Shown: positions 28,055-37,233, counted from the first letter of the stretch. The stretch is DNA of 64,000 nt from CAZXNF01 sp050741255 (GCA_050741255.1 JBOIEQ010000002.1:20164-84163), one strand, 5' to 3'. The notes: a model not told the origin generated them from the letters alone. Translations and numbers: made by a program.

Positions 28055-29026
28055 ATGAAAAACCTGATCCGTTCGGCACTCGTGGCCGCCGGGGCGTTGT
28101 GCATCACTTGTGTGCACGCCCAGGCGCCGAACTACCCATCGCGCGCCATTCGCATGATCGTGCCCTTCGCCCCTGGCGGCGGCAGCGACATCGTCGCGCG
28201 GCTGATCGGCGTGGAACTGAGCAAGGGCCTCGGCCAGCCGGTGGTGATCGACAACCGCGCCGGCGCCGGCAGTACGCTCGGCACCGATCTCACGGCCAAG
28301 GCGCCACCCGACGGCTACACCATCGTCCTCAACAACATCGGCCTCGCCTTCAATGCAACGCTCTACCAGAAGCTGCCTTACGACACACTGAAGGATCTGG
28401 CGCCCATCAGCCTGGTCGCGACACAACCCAACCTGTTCGTCGTGCACCCGTCCCTGCCGGTGAAGAGCGTCGCCGAGTTTCTGAAACTCGCACGTGCCCG
28501 GCCCGGCCAGATCACCTACGCCTCCGGCGGCGTGGGCAGTGGTTCGCATCTCGCCGCCGAACTGCTGATCCTGCTGACGAAGGTCAACCTCATCCACGTG
28601 CCCTACAAGGGCACGGGTCCGGCGGTGGTCGATCTGCTGGGCGGCCAGGTGCAGATGATGGTCTCCACCATGGCCTCCGCGCTGCCGCATGCGAAGGCGG
28701 GCAAGCTGCGCGCGCTGGGCGTCACCAGCGCCGCGCGTTCTCCGGCCGCGCCGGAGGTGCCGACGATGATCGAAGCCGGCGTGCCCGGCTTCGAATTCAC
28801 GACGTGGTACGCCATGCTTGCGCCGGCCGGCACGCCCAGGCCCATCATCCAGAAACTCAACGCCGAACTGGCGCGCATTTCGAAGGTACCCGATATCGCG
28901 GACAAGTTCTCCACGCAAGGCCTCGACCCGCTGTCCTCCACGCCCGAGGCTTTCGGCGAATACCTCAAGTCCGAAGTCGACAAGTGGGGCAAGGTGGTGA
29001 AGGCCACCGGCGCCCGCGCCGAATAG
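28055..29026 (+). CDS. Bug/TctC-family periplasmic substrate-binding protein 4
   Basis: The 323-residue precursor has a signal peptide (MKNLIRSALVAAGALCITCV, cleaved after VHA), then YPSRAIRMIVPFAPGGGSDI, SGGVGSGSHLAAELLILLTK and HVPYKGTGPAVVDLLGGQVQ. The ATG at 28055 follows GGAGGAG. It is strikingly like the Bug protein at 56040-57002: both share NNI.LA.NATL, KLPYDTLKDLAP, STMASALP and FxTWY, so the two probably bind the same or closely related ligands. A nucleoside-deaminase-like gene begins 11 bases later. Confidence 0.92.
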   Translation: MKNLIRSALVAAGALCITCVHAQAPNYPSRAIRMIVPFAPGGGSDIVARLIGVELSKGLGQPVVIDNRAGAGSTLGTDLTAKAPPDGYTIVLNNIGLAFNATLYQKLPYDTLKDLAPISLVATQPNLFVVHPSLPVKSVAEFLKLARARPGQITYASGGVGSGSHLAAELLILLTKVNLIHVPYKGTGPAVVDLLGGQVQMMVSTMASALPHAKAGKLRALGVTSAARSPAAPEVPTMIEAGVPGFEFTTWYAMLAPAGTPRPIIQKLNAELARISKVPDIADKFSTQGLDPLSSTPEAFGEYLKSEVDKWGKVVKATGARAE

Positions 29027-29037
29027 GCCGGACCCGC

Positions 29038-29514
29038 ATGAGTACCGACGCCCTTACACATCTGACCTACATGCAGCGCGCGCTGGACCTCGCGCGCAAG
29101 TCCATGGACTCGGGCAACCGGCCGGTTGCCTCCCTCATCGTCCGCGACGGCGAGGTCATCGGCAGCGGCGTCAACACCATGCTGAGCGACCACGATCCGA
29201 GCGCGCACGCCGAGGTCGCCGCCATCCGCGAGGCCGGCGCGAAGCTGAAGACCATCGACCTCTCCGGCAGCACGCTGTATTCCACGCTCGAATGCTGTCC
29301 CATGTGCTTCTGGTGCATGCAGGAAGCGAAGATCACCCGGGTCGTGCTGGGCGGCCGCTATGCCGGCATCGGGCGCACCGACCTGGGCCGCTACACGGTG
29401 GAGTCCTTCCGCGAATTCACCGGCCGCCCGCTGGAGATCATCACCGGCGTGCTGCAGACCGAATGCGAGGCCGTTCGCCTGGAATGGATGCGGAAGGAAA
29501 GCAAAAACAAATGA
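29038..29514 (+). CDS. Cytidine/guanine deaminase-family zinc hydrolase
   Basis: The 158-residue protein has the deaminase zinc site HAEV (His57, catalytic Glu59) and ECCPMCFWC (Cys87 and Cys90 as ligands). The usual PCPMC is here CCPMC, so the proline before the first zinc Cys is replaced by Cys. Guanine deaminase, tRNA-adenosine deaminase and pyrimidine deaminases share this fold, and the substrate is not fixed. The start at 29038 is 11 bases after a Bug gene, so the two are probably co-transcribed and the Bug ligand may be a nucleobase-derived acid. Its stop codon lies in the left arm of a palindrome. Confidence 0.87.
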   Translation: MSTDALTHLTYMQRALDLARKSMDSGNRPVASLIVRDGEVIGSGVNTMLSDHDPSAHAEVAAIREAGAKLKTIDLSGSTLYSTLECCPMCFWCMQEAKITRVVLGGRYAGIGRTDLGRYTVESFREFTGRPLEIITGVLQTECEAVRLEWMRKESKNK

Positions 29515-29602
29515 ACCACAGAGGCACAGAGGCACAGAGGACGGCAAGGAAAACGAACTTCGAATCGGGGTTTTCTCCGTGTCTCTGTGCCTCTGTGGTT
29601 CA
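29513..29602. repeat. Text-like palindrome, CACAGAGGCACAGAGG family, copy 1
   Basis: The left arm 29513-29547 (GAACCACAGAGGCACAGAGG...) and right arm 29575-29602 (CTCCGTGTCTCTGTGCCTCT...) form a nearly perfect stem of about 28 bp around a loop of about 27 nt. The left arm starts inside the stop codon of the deaminase gene. A second copy of the same family lies at 42777-42916. Confidence 0.88.
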
Positions 29603-29652
29603 ATGGGTTTGATGGGCGAACCAAGAGCGCCTGACAACCTCGGAGGGGATCA

Positions 29653-30489
29653 ATGGCAAGCCTGAAAGACCGCATCGGCGTCGACATCGGCCGCCGCGCC
29701 AGGCTGGAAGACGGCATCGAATGGGCGGCAAAGAACGGCGTCCGCTATGTCGACATCCAGCTCGATACCGCGCACAACGCGGTGACCACGTTCGACGACA
29801 AGCGCTGTGACGCCATACGCGCGCTCACCGAGAGGCACGGCATCACGCTCGGGCTGCACACGCTGTCGGCGGTGAACGTTGCCGAGTATTCGCCCTACGT
29901 GGGTGAAGCGGTCGACCAGTACCTCAAAAGCTACATCGACATTTTCCCCAAGCTCGGCGCGCACTGGATCGTGGTCCACGCCGGCTATCACTTCACCTCC
30001 GACGTGAAGCTGCGCATGGAAGCCGGCTGCGAGCGGTTGAAGCGCATGGTGGATTACGCCGGCAAGAAGGGCGCGGTCCTCTACCTCGAGAACCTGAACA
30101 ACGAGCCGCCGGACGCCGAGGTGCATTACCTCGCGCACACCGTCGAGGAGTGGATGTACTACTTCGACCGCATCAAGGCCGACCACTTCCGCATGTCGTT
30201 CACCGCCAACCACGCGCACCTGGTGCCCGACGGCGTGGACGGCTTCATCGACGCCATCGACTTCTCACGCGTGGGCGAGGTGCGGCTCGCCGACTGCTTT
30301 CGCCTCGGCAAGGAAGAACACCTGCTGCCGGGCAAGGGCGACTTCGACTTCGGCCACCTGTTCAGGCGCATCGAGGCCAAAAAAGAGTTCAAGGGCCATT
30401 ACATGAACGCGTTCGGCACGCTCGACGACATGTTGGCCGGGCGCGAGTACCAGTTGAATAAAGCCAAAGCCGCGGGCGTCGCGGTATAA
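29653..30489 (+). CDS. Sugar phosphate isomerase/epimerase-like TIM-barrel protein (AP endonuclease 2 fold)
   Basis: The 278-residue protein starts MASLKDRIGVDIGRRARLED. It has the xylose-isomerase-like barrel pattern WIVVHAGYH, AVLYLENLNNEPPDAE (metal-binding Glu), MSFTANHAHLVPDG and VRLADCFRLG, ending in an AKKEFKGHYMNAFG strand. Such proteins isomerise or dehydrate sugars and hydroxy acids with a divalent metal. It is separated from the deaminase gene by a palindrome and followed 50 bases later by a Bug gene. Confidence 0.82.
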   Translation: MASLKDRIGVDIGRRARLEDGIEWAAKNGVRYVDIQLDTAHNAVTTFDDKRCDAIRALTERHGITLGLHTLSAVNVAEYSPYVGEAVDQYLKSYIDIFPKLGAHWIVVHAGYHFTSDVKLRMEAGCERLKRMVDYAGKKGAVLYLENLNNEPPDAEVHYLAHTVEEWMYYFDRIKADHFRMSFTANHAHLVPDGVDGFIDAIDFSRVGEVRLADCFRLGKEEHLLPGKGDFDFGHLFRRIEAKKEFKGHYMNAFGTLDDMLAGREYQLNKAKAAGVAV

Positions 30490-30539
30490 CAAGCTGCCGA
30501 GCGGCCGCAGAGCCGCCCCCAGCAGCTGGAGGAGTGACC

Positions 30540-31499
30540 ATGGCAAGAGCCTTCGTGGCGGCGTTCGCGCTTGCGTGCAGCGCGGGCGCATTCGCGCAAA
30601 CGTTCCCGACCAAATCGATCCGCCTCATCGTGCCGCAGACCGCGGGCGGTCAGAACGACATCCAGGCGCGGCTGATCGGCATGAAGCTCACCGAGTCGCT
30701 GGGCCAGACCGTGGTGGTGGACAATCGTCCCGGCGCGGCGGGCGCGATCGGTTTCGAAATCTCCGTCAAGGCGCCCGCCGACGGCTACACGCTCCTGCTC
30801 GGCTCGATCAGCACGCTCGCAGTGCTGCCGTCGATGCCGAACAAACCCGGCTACGACGTGCTGCGCGACTTCGCGCCGGTCACCCTGATCTCCACCTCGC
30901 CGTACGTGCTGGTCGTGCACCCAGGAGTAGCGGCGAAGTCGGTCGGCGAACTGGTCACCATGGCCAAGGCCAAACCGGGCATGCTGACCTTTGCCTCCAG
31001 CGGCACCGGCAGCGGGCTGCATCTCGCCACCGAGTTGTTCGCGATCCGCAGCGGCGTGAAGCTGATTCATGTCCCCTACAAGGGTTCTGGCCCGGCCACC
31101 GTCGATATCGTCGCGGGCCAGGTGCAGATGATGCTGAACAACATCCTGCCCGCCCTGCCGCACGTGAAGACCGGCCGCCTGCGCGCGCTCGCCGTCACCA
31201 CCGCCACCCGCTCCGCCGCCGTGCCGGACCTGCCGACGATCGCCGAATCCGGCTACCCCGGGTATGAGGCGAATTCGTGGCAGGGCATCGTCACGATCGT
31301 CCGCACGCCGAAACCGGTGATGGTCGTCCTGCACCGGGAGATCGTGAAGGCCCTGCAATCCCCGGAGGCCAAAAGCCAGATCGCCGGCCAGGGCAGCGAC
31401 ATCGTTGCAAACACGCCGGAGGAGTTCACCGTTTTCATCAAGGGCGAGCTGGCCAAGTGGTCCGACGTCATCAAAACCGCCGGCGTGCGCGCCGAATAA
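30540..31499 (+). CDS. Bug/TctC-family periplasmic substrate-binding protein 5
   Basis: The 319-residue precursor has a signal peptide MARAFVAAFALACSAGAFAQ. The first ligand loop is unusual, IVPQTAGGQNDIQARL where most family members have PFxPGGGTDIxAR, implying a different ligand or contact set. Later segments SSGTGSGLHLATELFAI and HVPYKGSGPATVDIVAGQVQ are standard. The ATG at 30540 follows GGAGGAGTGACC. It is followed 26 bases later by another Bug gene. Confidence 0.92.
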   Translation: MARAFVAAFALACSAGAFAQTFPTKSIRLIVPQTAGGQNDIQARLIGMKLTESLGQTVVVDNRPGAAGAIGFEISVKAPADGYTLLLGSISTLAVLPSMPNKPGYDVLRDFAPVTLISTSPYVLVVHPGVAAKSVGELVTMAKAKPGMLTFASSGTGSGLHLATELFAIRSGVKLIHVPYKGSGPATVDIVAGQVQMMLNNILPALPHVKTGRLRALAVTTATRSAAVPDLPTIAESGYPGYEANSWQGIVTIVRTPKPVMVVLHREIVKALQSPEAKSQIAGQGSDIVANTPEEFTVFIKGELAKWSDVIKTAGVRAE

Positions 31500-31525
31500 T
31501 TCGTTCTCAACAGTAGGAGTTACCC

Positions 31526-32491
31526 ATGAAGTGGATGCGATGGACGGCAGGGGCGCTGATCGCCGCCTGCGCGGGCGCGGCAGTCGCCCAGACTTACCCG
31601 GCCCGGCCGGTCCGCATGGTGGTCGGCTTCGCACCCGGCGGCGGCACCGACATCGTCGCCCGCGTGCTCGGCGCCAAACTGTCGGAGTGGTGGGGCCAGC
31701 AGGTCGTGGTGGAAAACCGCGCGGGCGCCACGGGCACCATCGGCGCGGACTTCGTCGCCAAGGCCGCGCCCGACGGCTACACGCTGCTGATGGGGCACGT
31801 AAATTCCAACGCCATCGCGCCGACGCTGTTCAAGAAGCTGCCCTATGAATCGCCGAAAGACTTCGCGGCGATCACCTACGTCGGCTACGTGCCCAACGTG
31901 CTGACCGTGCATCCATCGCTGCCGGTGAAAACCGTGAAGGAACTCACCGCGCTGGCGAAAGCGAAGCCGGGTGAACTGACCTGCGCGTCCTCCGGCACCG
32001 GCAGCACCCAGCATCTCGCGCTGGAGATGTACATGACGCTGACCGGCGTGAAGATCATCCACGTGCCGTACAAGGGCAGCGGGCAGGCCATCGTCGACCT
32101 CGTCGCCGGCCAGGTCGGCATGAACTTCGATACCATGCCGCCGGTCATCGACCACATCCGGGGCGGGCGGCTGCGCGCGCTGGCGGTCACCACGCCCAAA
32201 CGTGCGGCGCAATTGCCGGACGTCCCGACGCTGGAGGAAACCGGGCTGAAAGGCTTCGAGATGACGAACTGGTACGGCGTCGTGGGGCCTGCCGCCGTGC
32301 CTAAGGACATCATCGCCAAGGTCAATGCCGACCTCAACAAGGCGTTGCAGGATCCGACCGTGCGCAAACGGCTGGTGGATGTCGGTACCGAGATCAGCGG
32401 CGGCACCCCGGAGGCTTTCGACGCCTTCATCCGCAGCGAGATCGTGAAGTACACCAAGCTCGTGAAGGCGGCGAACGTCACCGTCGAGTAA
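31526..32491 (+). CDS. Bug/TctC-family periplasmic substrate-binding protein 6
   Basis: The 321-residue precursor has a signal peptide MKWMRWTAGALIAACAGAAV cleaved after VAQ-type residues, then YPARPVRMVVGFAPGGGTDI, SSGTGSTQHLALEMYMTLTG and HVPYKGSGQAIVDLVAGQVG. TAGGAG lies just upstream of the ATG. It is the second of a tandem Bug pair and is followed 41 bases later by a crotonase gene. Confidence 0.92.
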   Translation: MKWMRWTAGALIAACAGAAVAQTYPARPVRMVVGFAPGGGTDIVARVLGAKLSEWWGQQVVVENRAGATGTIGADFVAKAAPDGYTLLMGHVNSNAIAPTLFKKLPYESPKDFAAITYVGYVPNVLTVHPSLPVKTVKELTALAKAKPGELTCASSGTGSTQHLALEMYMTLTGVKIIHVPYKGSGQAIVDLVAGQVGMNFDTMPPVIDHIRGGRLRALAVTTPKRAAQLPDVPTLEETGLKGFEMTNWYGVVGPAAVPKDIIAKVNADLNKALQDPTVRKRLVDVGTEISGGTPEAFDAFIRSEIVKYTKLVKAANVTVE

Positions 32492-32532
32492 GGGTCTGCG
32501 GGCGGGGGCGGGGCACGGTTAGAATCCGGGCC

Positions 32533-33321
32533 ATGAATGCCCCCGCTGCACCCGTGCTCGTCGCCCGCGACGGTGCGATCGCCACCGTCACCCTCAACCA
32601 CCCGGAGCGCCTGAACGCGCTCAACCGCGCGATGTGGGTCGGGCTCGGCGACACGATGCGCGCCTTGTCCGCGGACGACGCAATGCGCTGCGTGGTGCTG
32701 CGCGGCGCGGGCCACAAGGCCTTCGCTGCCGGCGCCGACATCGCCGAGTTCGCCACCGAGCGCGCGGACCGCGCGCAGGCCAGCGGCTACGGCAACCTCA
32801 TCCACGCGACCATGCAGGCGGTCGCGCGCTGCCGCCATCCGGTCGTTGCGCTGATCGAGGGCGCCTGCGTCGGCGGCGGTCTCGAAATCGCGGCGTGTTG
32901 CGACTTCCGCGTCTGCGGCGAATCCAGCCGCTTCGGCGTGCCGATCGCCAAACTGGGTTTGACGATGGGTTACGGCGAACTGCAGGGCCTGCTCGCGCTC
33001 GTGGGGAAAGCCGTCGCCACCGAGATCCTGCTCGAAGGCCGGGTGTTCGATGCGCGGGAAGCGCTCGCCAAGCGTCTCGTCAACCGGGTCGTGCCCGACG
33101 ACGCCGTCGAGCGCGAGTCCTACGCGCTCGCGCAGCGCATCGCGGACGGCGCGCCCCTCGTCGCGCGGTGGCACAAGCAGTACATCGCCCGCCTGGGCGT
33201 CATCCCGGAGGTCGGCCCCGCGGAATGGGAAGAGGGTTTCGCCTGCTTCGACACCGGGGACTACCGCGAAGGCGTTGCGGCCTTTCTCGCCAAACGCAAA
33301 CCCGCGTTCAGCGGCCGGTAA
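32533..33321 (+). CDS. Enoyl-CoA hydratase/isomerase (crotonase) family protein, paralogue of 7630-8415
   Basis: The 262-residue protein has the crotonase segments AFAAGADIAEFATERAD and EGACVGGGLEIAACCDF. The first catalytic Glu is kept (GGGLEIA) and the second is replaced by Ile in RFGVPIAKLG, exactly as in the crotonase at 7630-8415. The two share long stretches (ADIAEFATER, AAEILLEGR/ATEILLEGR, RIADGAPLV, RWHKQ), so they are close paralogues and probably both lack classical hydratase chemistry. It follows a tandem Bug pair and is followed five bases later by a hydrolase gene. Confidence 0.9.
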   Translation: MNAPAAPVLVARDGAIATVTLNHPERLNALNRAMWVGLGDTMRALSADDAMRCVVLRGAGHKAFAAGADIAEFATERADRAQASGYGNLIHATMQAVARCRHPVVALIEGACVGGGLEIAACCDFRVCGESSRFGVPIAKLGLTMGYGELQGLLALVGKAVATEILLEGRVFDAREALAKRLVNRVVPDDAVERESYALAQRIADGAPLVARWHKQYIARLGVIPEVGPAEWEEGFACFDTGDYREGVAAFLAKRKPAFSGR

Positions 33322-33325
33322 GCGC

Positions 33326-34126
33326 ATGTCCGGGCTTTGCAGACGGTGTTGCGGCGTGGCGTTGCTGCTCCTCGCGCTGCCATTGTATGCGCAGGGCGAT
33401 ACCGAACTCGAACGGCGCAGCGCGGAGGACATCCGGCAGACTGTTATCGTCGGCGAACCGCTGTCGCTGCAACGGCCCGCCGGCGGGCCTTTCTTCGCCA
33501 TCCTTACACCCGCGGCCGAAGTCCGCGGCGCACCCGCGGCCGAAGTCCGCGGCGCGCCGGCCGCCAAACCGCGCGGCGGTGTCGTGCTGGTGCACGGCCT
33601 GGGCGCGCATCCGGACTGGGGACTCATCAGCACGCTGCGCACCCAGTTGCCGGCGGCCGGCTACACCACCCTGTCCATACAGATGCCGCTGCTGCCGGAA
33701 AACAGCCGGCCGGAGGATTACGCGGCGGTGTTCCCCGACGCGGTCACGCGCCTGCGTGCAGCGGTCGCCTTCCTGCGCGCATCCGGACTGGAGAAGGTGG
33801 CGGTCGTTTCCTACGACCTGGGCGGACGCATGGTGAACCACTTCCTCGTGCGCGAAGCACAGCCGGGCGTCAACGCCTGGGCGTCCATCGCCATCTCCGG
33901 CGGCGTATTCACCGACGCTGCCAGGTTGCGCCTGCCGGTGCTGGACCTGTACGCGGAACGCGACTATCCGCCGCTCGTGCAGAACGCCGAGAAGCGCGCG
34001 GGCGACATCCGGCTGCTGCGCGGATCCGCGCAGGTCGAAGTCGCGGGCGCCAATCATCTGTTCGATGGCCGCGAGGCGCAGATGGTGGGCCACGTGCGGA
34101 CCTGGCTCGACCGCGTCTTCCGGTAA
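33326..34126 (+). CDS. Exported alpha/beta-hydrolase-fold protein (DUF3530-like)
   Basis: The 266-residue precursor has a signal peptide MSGLCRRCCGVALLLLALPL cleaved near YAQ. An oxyanion-type segment VVLVHGLGAHPDWG and a nucleophile-elbow-like VVSYDLGGRMVNHF follow; Asp sits where most hydrolases have Ser (SYDLG rather than GxSxG). NHLF near the C-terminus could supply the catalytic His. A short direct repeat (APAAEVRG twice, residues about 62-77) is encoded by a 24-bp tandem duplication at about 33513-33560. The start at 33326 is five bases after the crotonase stop. Substrate unknown. Confidence 0.75.
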   Translation: MSGLCRRCCGVALLLLALPLYAQGDTELERRSAEDIRQTVIVGEPLSLQRPAGGPFFAILTPAAEVRGAPAAEVRGAPAAKPRGGVVLVHGLGAHPDWGLISTLRTQLPAAGYTTLSIQMPLLPENSRPEDYAAVFPDAVTRLRAAVAFLRASGLEKVAVVSYDLGGRMVNHFLVREAQPGVNAWASIAISGGVFTDAARLRLPVLDLYAERDYPPLVQNAEKRAGDIRLLRGSAQVEVAGANHLFDGREAQMVGHVRTWLDRVFR

Positions 34127-34213
34127 GCCCGCGCAGCAGGTGCCTGCCGTCCGCGCACGCACCAGCCGTTACAATTGCGGTCTTTTCGCACCCGGTTCAG
34201 CCAGGAGAAGACC

Positions 34214-35194
34214 ATGCGCGCCTTGACCTCCACCGCGCTCACAATGGTGACGATTGCCGCTGCCGCGCTCGCAGCCTCCAGCGCCGCGCTCGCCCAGACT
34301 TACCCCAGCAAGCCCGTGCGCGTCATCGTGCCGTTCCCGCCGGGCGCGGGCGTGGACATCGTCACCCGCATCGTCACGCCGCGGCTGTCGGAACAGATGG
34401 GCCAGCAATTCGTCGCGGACAACCGCGCGGGCGCGGGCGGCATCGTGGGCGCCGAAGTCGCGGCCAAGGCGCCGGCGGACGGCTACAACCTGCTGATGGG
34501 CACCGCCGGGCTGCTGACCGTCGTGCCGGTGATGAGCAAGGTGTCCTACAACGTCGCACGCGATTTCATGCCGATCACCCTGGTCGCCTCGGTGCCCAGC
34601 CTGCTCGTCGTGCATCCGACGCTGCCGGTCAAGACCATGAAAGAACTGGTCGCACTCGCGCGCGCGAAGCCCGGCGCGATCAACTACGCCTCCACCGGCA
34701 GCGGCACCCTGCCCCATCTCACCGCGGAACTGTTCCGGCTGCAGACCGGCGTCAACATCGTGCACATCCCCTACAAGGGCAGCGCCCCCGCCATGACGGA
34801 TCTGCTCGGCGGCCACGTGGAGATGTTCTTCGGCAACATGCTGTCCGTCATTCCGCAGGTCCGCGAGAACAAGCTGCGTGCGCTGGTGATCACGACCAAG
34901 CAGCGCTCGCCCGCCGCGCCGAACATCCCGACGGTCGCCGAGGCCGGCTATCCCGGCCTGGAGGCCGAGACGTGGTTCGGTCTGCTCGCGCCGGCGGGCA
35001 CGCCGAAGGAGGCCATCGCGAAGGTGCATGATGAGTTGATCAAGGCGCTGCGGCATCCCGACACGCAGCGCATGCTCGCCGACCAGGGCGCCATCCCCAT
35101 CGGCAATACCCCGGAGCAGTTCGCCGCCTACATCCAGGCGGAGACCCGCAAATGGGAGAAAGTATTGAAAGCATCCGGAGTGCGTGCGGAATGA
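34214..35194 (+). CDS. Bug/TctC-family periplasmic substrate-binding protein 7
   Basis: The 326-residue precursor has a long signal peptide (MRALTSTALTMVTIAAAALA, cleaved near ALAQ), then YPSKPVRVIVPFPPGAGVDI, STGSGTLPHLTAELFRLQTG and HIPYKGSAPAMTDLLGGHVE. The loop reads PPGAGVDI instead of PPGGGTDI. CAGGAGAAGACC precedes the ATG. Its stop overlaps the start of an MmgE/PrpD gene (ATGA), so the two are translationally coupled. Confidence 0.92.
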   Translation: MRALTSTALTMVTIAAAALAASSAALAQTYPSKPVRVIVPFPPGAGVDIVTRIVTPRLSEQMGQQFVADNRAGAGGIVGAEVAAKAPADGYNLLMGTAGLLTVVPVMSKVSYNVARDFMPITLVASVPSLLVVHPTLPVKTMKELVALARAKPGAINYASTGSGTLPHLTAELFRLQTGVNIVHIPYKGSAPAMTDLLGGHVEMFFGNMLSVIPQVRENKLRALVITTKQRSPAAPNIPTVAEAGYPGLEAETWFGLLAPAGTPKEAIAKVHDELIKALRHPDTQRMLADQGAIPIGNTPEQFAAYIQAETRKWEKVLKASGVRAE

Positions 35195-36540
35195 AGGATG
35201 ACGACAAGGACGTCACCGCCACCCTCGCCCGCTTCCTCGTACAGTCTCGCTACGAGGATATTCCCGCGCCGGTCCGGCACGAGGCCGCCCGCGCGGTGCT
35301 GAACTGGCTGGGCTGCGCGATCGGCGCCGCCAACCACGAAACAATCGAATACGCCTGGGCGGCGCTCGCCCCCTTTGCCGGCGCGGAGCAGGCGTCGCTC
35401 GTCGGCCGCCGCGAACGCACCGACGTACTGCACGCGGCGATGATCAACGGCATCAGCTCGCACGTGCTGGACTTCGACGACACGCACGCGCGCACCGTGC
35501 ATCCCAGCGCGCCGGTGCTGCCGGCGATCCTGGCGTTGTCGGAATGGAAGAAGCTGGGCGGCGCGCAGTTCGTGCACGCCTTCGTGCTCGGCGTGGACGC
35601 GGAATGCCGCGTCGGCATTTCCGTGTTCCCCGAGCATTACAACGTCGGCTGGCACATCACCGGCACCGCCGGGGTGTTCGGCGCCGCCGCGGCCACCGGC
35701 AAACTGCTGGGCCTGAACGAACAGCAGATGCGGTGGGCGCTCGGCATCGCCGCCACCCAGTCCTCGGGACTGCGCGAGATGTTCGGCACCATGTGCAAGA
35801 GCTTTCACCCGGGACACGCCGCGCGCAACGGCCTCATCGCCGCGCAGCTGGCCTCGAAGAACTTCACGAGTTCGGAACGCGCGATCGAGGCCCCGCGCGG
35901 CTTCGGCCACGTACTGTCCACGAAGTTCGACCCGACCATGATCACCGGCGATCTGGGGCGGCGCTACGAACTTTCTTCGAACATGTACAAACCCTACGCC
36001 TGCGGCCTGGTCGTGCATGCCTCGATCGACGGCTGCGTCGAGCTGCGGCGCGAGCATCAGCTGAAACCGGAAGACATCGAGCGGGTGGACCTCATTGTGT
36101 GGCCGATGGTGCTCGAGCTCACCGGCAACCAGAAACCGCGGACCGGCCTCGAAGGCAAGTTCAGCATCTACCACGCTGCCGCGATCGCGCTGATTTACGG
36201 CACGGCGAACGAGTCCGAGTTCAGCGAATCCGTCGTGCGCGATCCGCGCGTGACTGCCCTGCGCGATCGCGTCACTGCGACGGCAGATGCGTCCGTGGGC
36301 AAGCTCGAAGCGCACGTGAAGATCACGCTGCGCAACGGCACGGTGCTGACCCGCCACGTCCCCCACGCGCTGGGCACCGTGCAGCGCCCGATGAGCGACG
36401 CCGATCTCGAAAACAAGTTCCGCGGCCTCGTCACCGGTGTGCTGCCGCCGGCGCAGATCGAGGAAGTGATTGGTCTGTGCTGGAAAGTCGGCGATCTCGA
36501 CGACGTCGGCAAGCTCGCCCGCGCCGCGGTCCCCCGCTAA
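35191..36540 (+). CDS. MmgE/PrpD family protein 1
   Basis: The 449-residue protein belongs to the family of 2-methylcitrate dehydratase and cis-aconitate decarboxylase. Typical stretches are VLNWLGCAIGAANHETIEYA, INGISSHVLDFDDTH (active-site region), GWHITGTAGVFGAAAATGKL and KSFHPGHAARNGLIAAQLAS. Many members outside the prp operon act on unknown tricarboxylic or aconitate-like acids. The ATG at 35191 overlaps the Bug 7 stop, linking receptor and enzyme and suggesting that Bug 7 binds this enzyme's substrate or product. Two other MmgE/PrpD genes lie at 47749 and 53701. Confidence 0.9.
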   Translation: MKDDDKDVTATLARFLVQSRYEDIPAPVRHEAARAVLNWLGCAIGAANHETIEYAWAALAPFAGAEQASLVGRRERTDVLHAAMINGISSHVLDFDDTHARTVHPSAPVLPAILALSEWKKLGGAQFVHAFVLGVDAECRVGISVFPEHYNVGWHITGTAGVFGAAAATGKLLGLNEQQMRWALGIAATQSSGLREMFGTMCKSFHPGHAARNGLIAAQLASKNFTSSERAIEAPRGFGHVLSTKFDPTMITGDLGRRYELSSNMYKPYACGLVVHASIDGCVELRREHQLKPEDIERVDLIVWPMVLELTGNQKPRTGLEGKFSIYHAAAIALIYGTANESEFSESVVRDPRVTALRDRVTATADASVGKLEAHVKITLRNGTVLTRHVPHALGTVQRPMSDADLENKFRGLVTGVLPPAQIEEVIGLCWKVGDLDDVGKLARAAVPR

Positions 36541-36559
36541 CCCTCCGGAGCATCAAGCC

Positions 36560-37153
36560 TTGAAGAAAAGCGTCATCTACTTCCATTCCCTGTCCTCGCC
36601 CTGGGCCTATCTGGGCTGGCCGCGCTTTCAGGCGCTGATCAAAAAACACGATCTCGACGTGGTGGTGCGTCCCACGCGCATCGTTCAACCCAACGGCGGC
36701 ATTCCGCTGCGCAGCCGGCCCGATGCGCGCCAGCGTTATCACGAGGTGGAACTCGACCGCTGGCGCAAGCGCCTCAACATGCCGCTCGTGCTGCGGCCCA
36801 AGCACTACCCGACGCAAAACGAATTCTCCGCACGCATGGTGATCGCCGCCGACAAGCTCGGCTGGGACGCGCTGGCGCTGAGCCACGCACTGCTGTACGC
36901 GCTGTGGAGCGAGGAACTGGACGTCAAGGACGCGAACGTGCGCGTGGCTGTCGCAAACAAGCTCGGCCTCGATGGCGCGAAACTGCTCGCGATGCAGGAC
37001 ACGCCCGAGATGATGGACGCCTGGCGCGCGAGCGAGCAGGAAGCGGAGTCGTACGGCGTCTTCGGCACGCCAACCTGGGTGTTCAACAAGACGCTGTTCT
37101 GGGGCCAGGACCGGCTGGAGTTTCTGGACGAGGCGCTGAGCGCCGCGAAGTAG
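36560..37153 (+). CDS. DsbA-family protein, 2-hydroxychromene-2-carboxylate isomerase-like
   Basis: The 197-residue protein has the thioredoxin/kappa-GST fold of HCCA isomerases: VIYFHSLSSPWAYLGWPRF at the start, with Ser in place of a CxxC disulfide motif, and GVFGTPTWVFNKTLFWGQDR near the end. HCCA isomerases are glutathione-dependent and act in naphthalene-type ring degradation, but many relatives have other roles. The start is a TTG at 36560 with GGAG ten bases upstream; no ATG gives a full fold. It lies 19 bases after an MmgE/PrpD gene. Confidence 0.82.
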   Translation: MKKSVIYFHSLSSPWAYLGWPRFQALIKKHDLDVVVRPTRIVQPNGGIPLRSRPDARQRYHEVELDRWRKRLNMPLVLRPKHYPTQNEFSARMVIAADKLGWDALALSHALLYALWSEELDVKDANVRVAVANKLGLDGAKLLAMQDTPEMMDAWRASEQEAESYGVFGTPTWVFNKTLFWGQDRLEFLDEALSAAK

Positions 37154-37233
37154 GCGCCGCGCCGCCCGCAAAAGTTCTTGTTAAGCCTACTGAATCTATT
37201 GCATATTCACGGACGCAGAATGAGGAACTCCTG

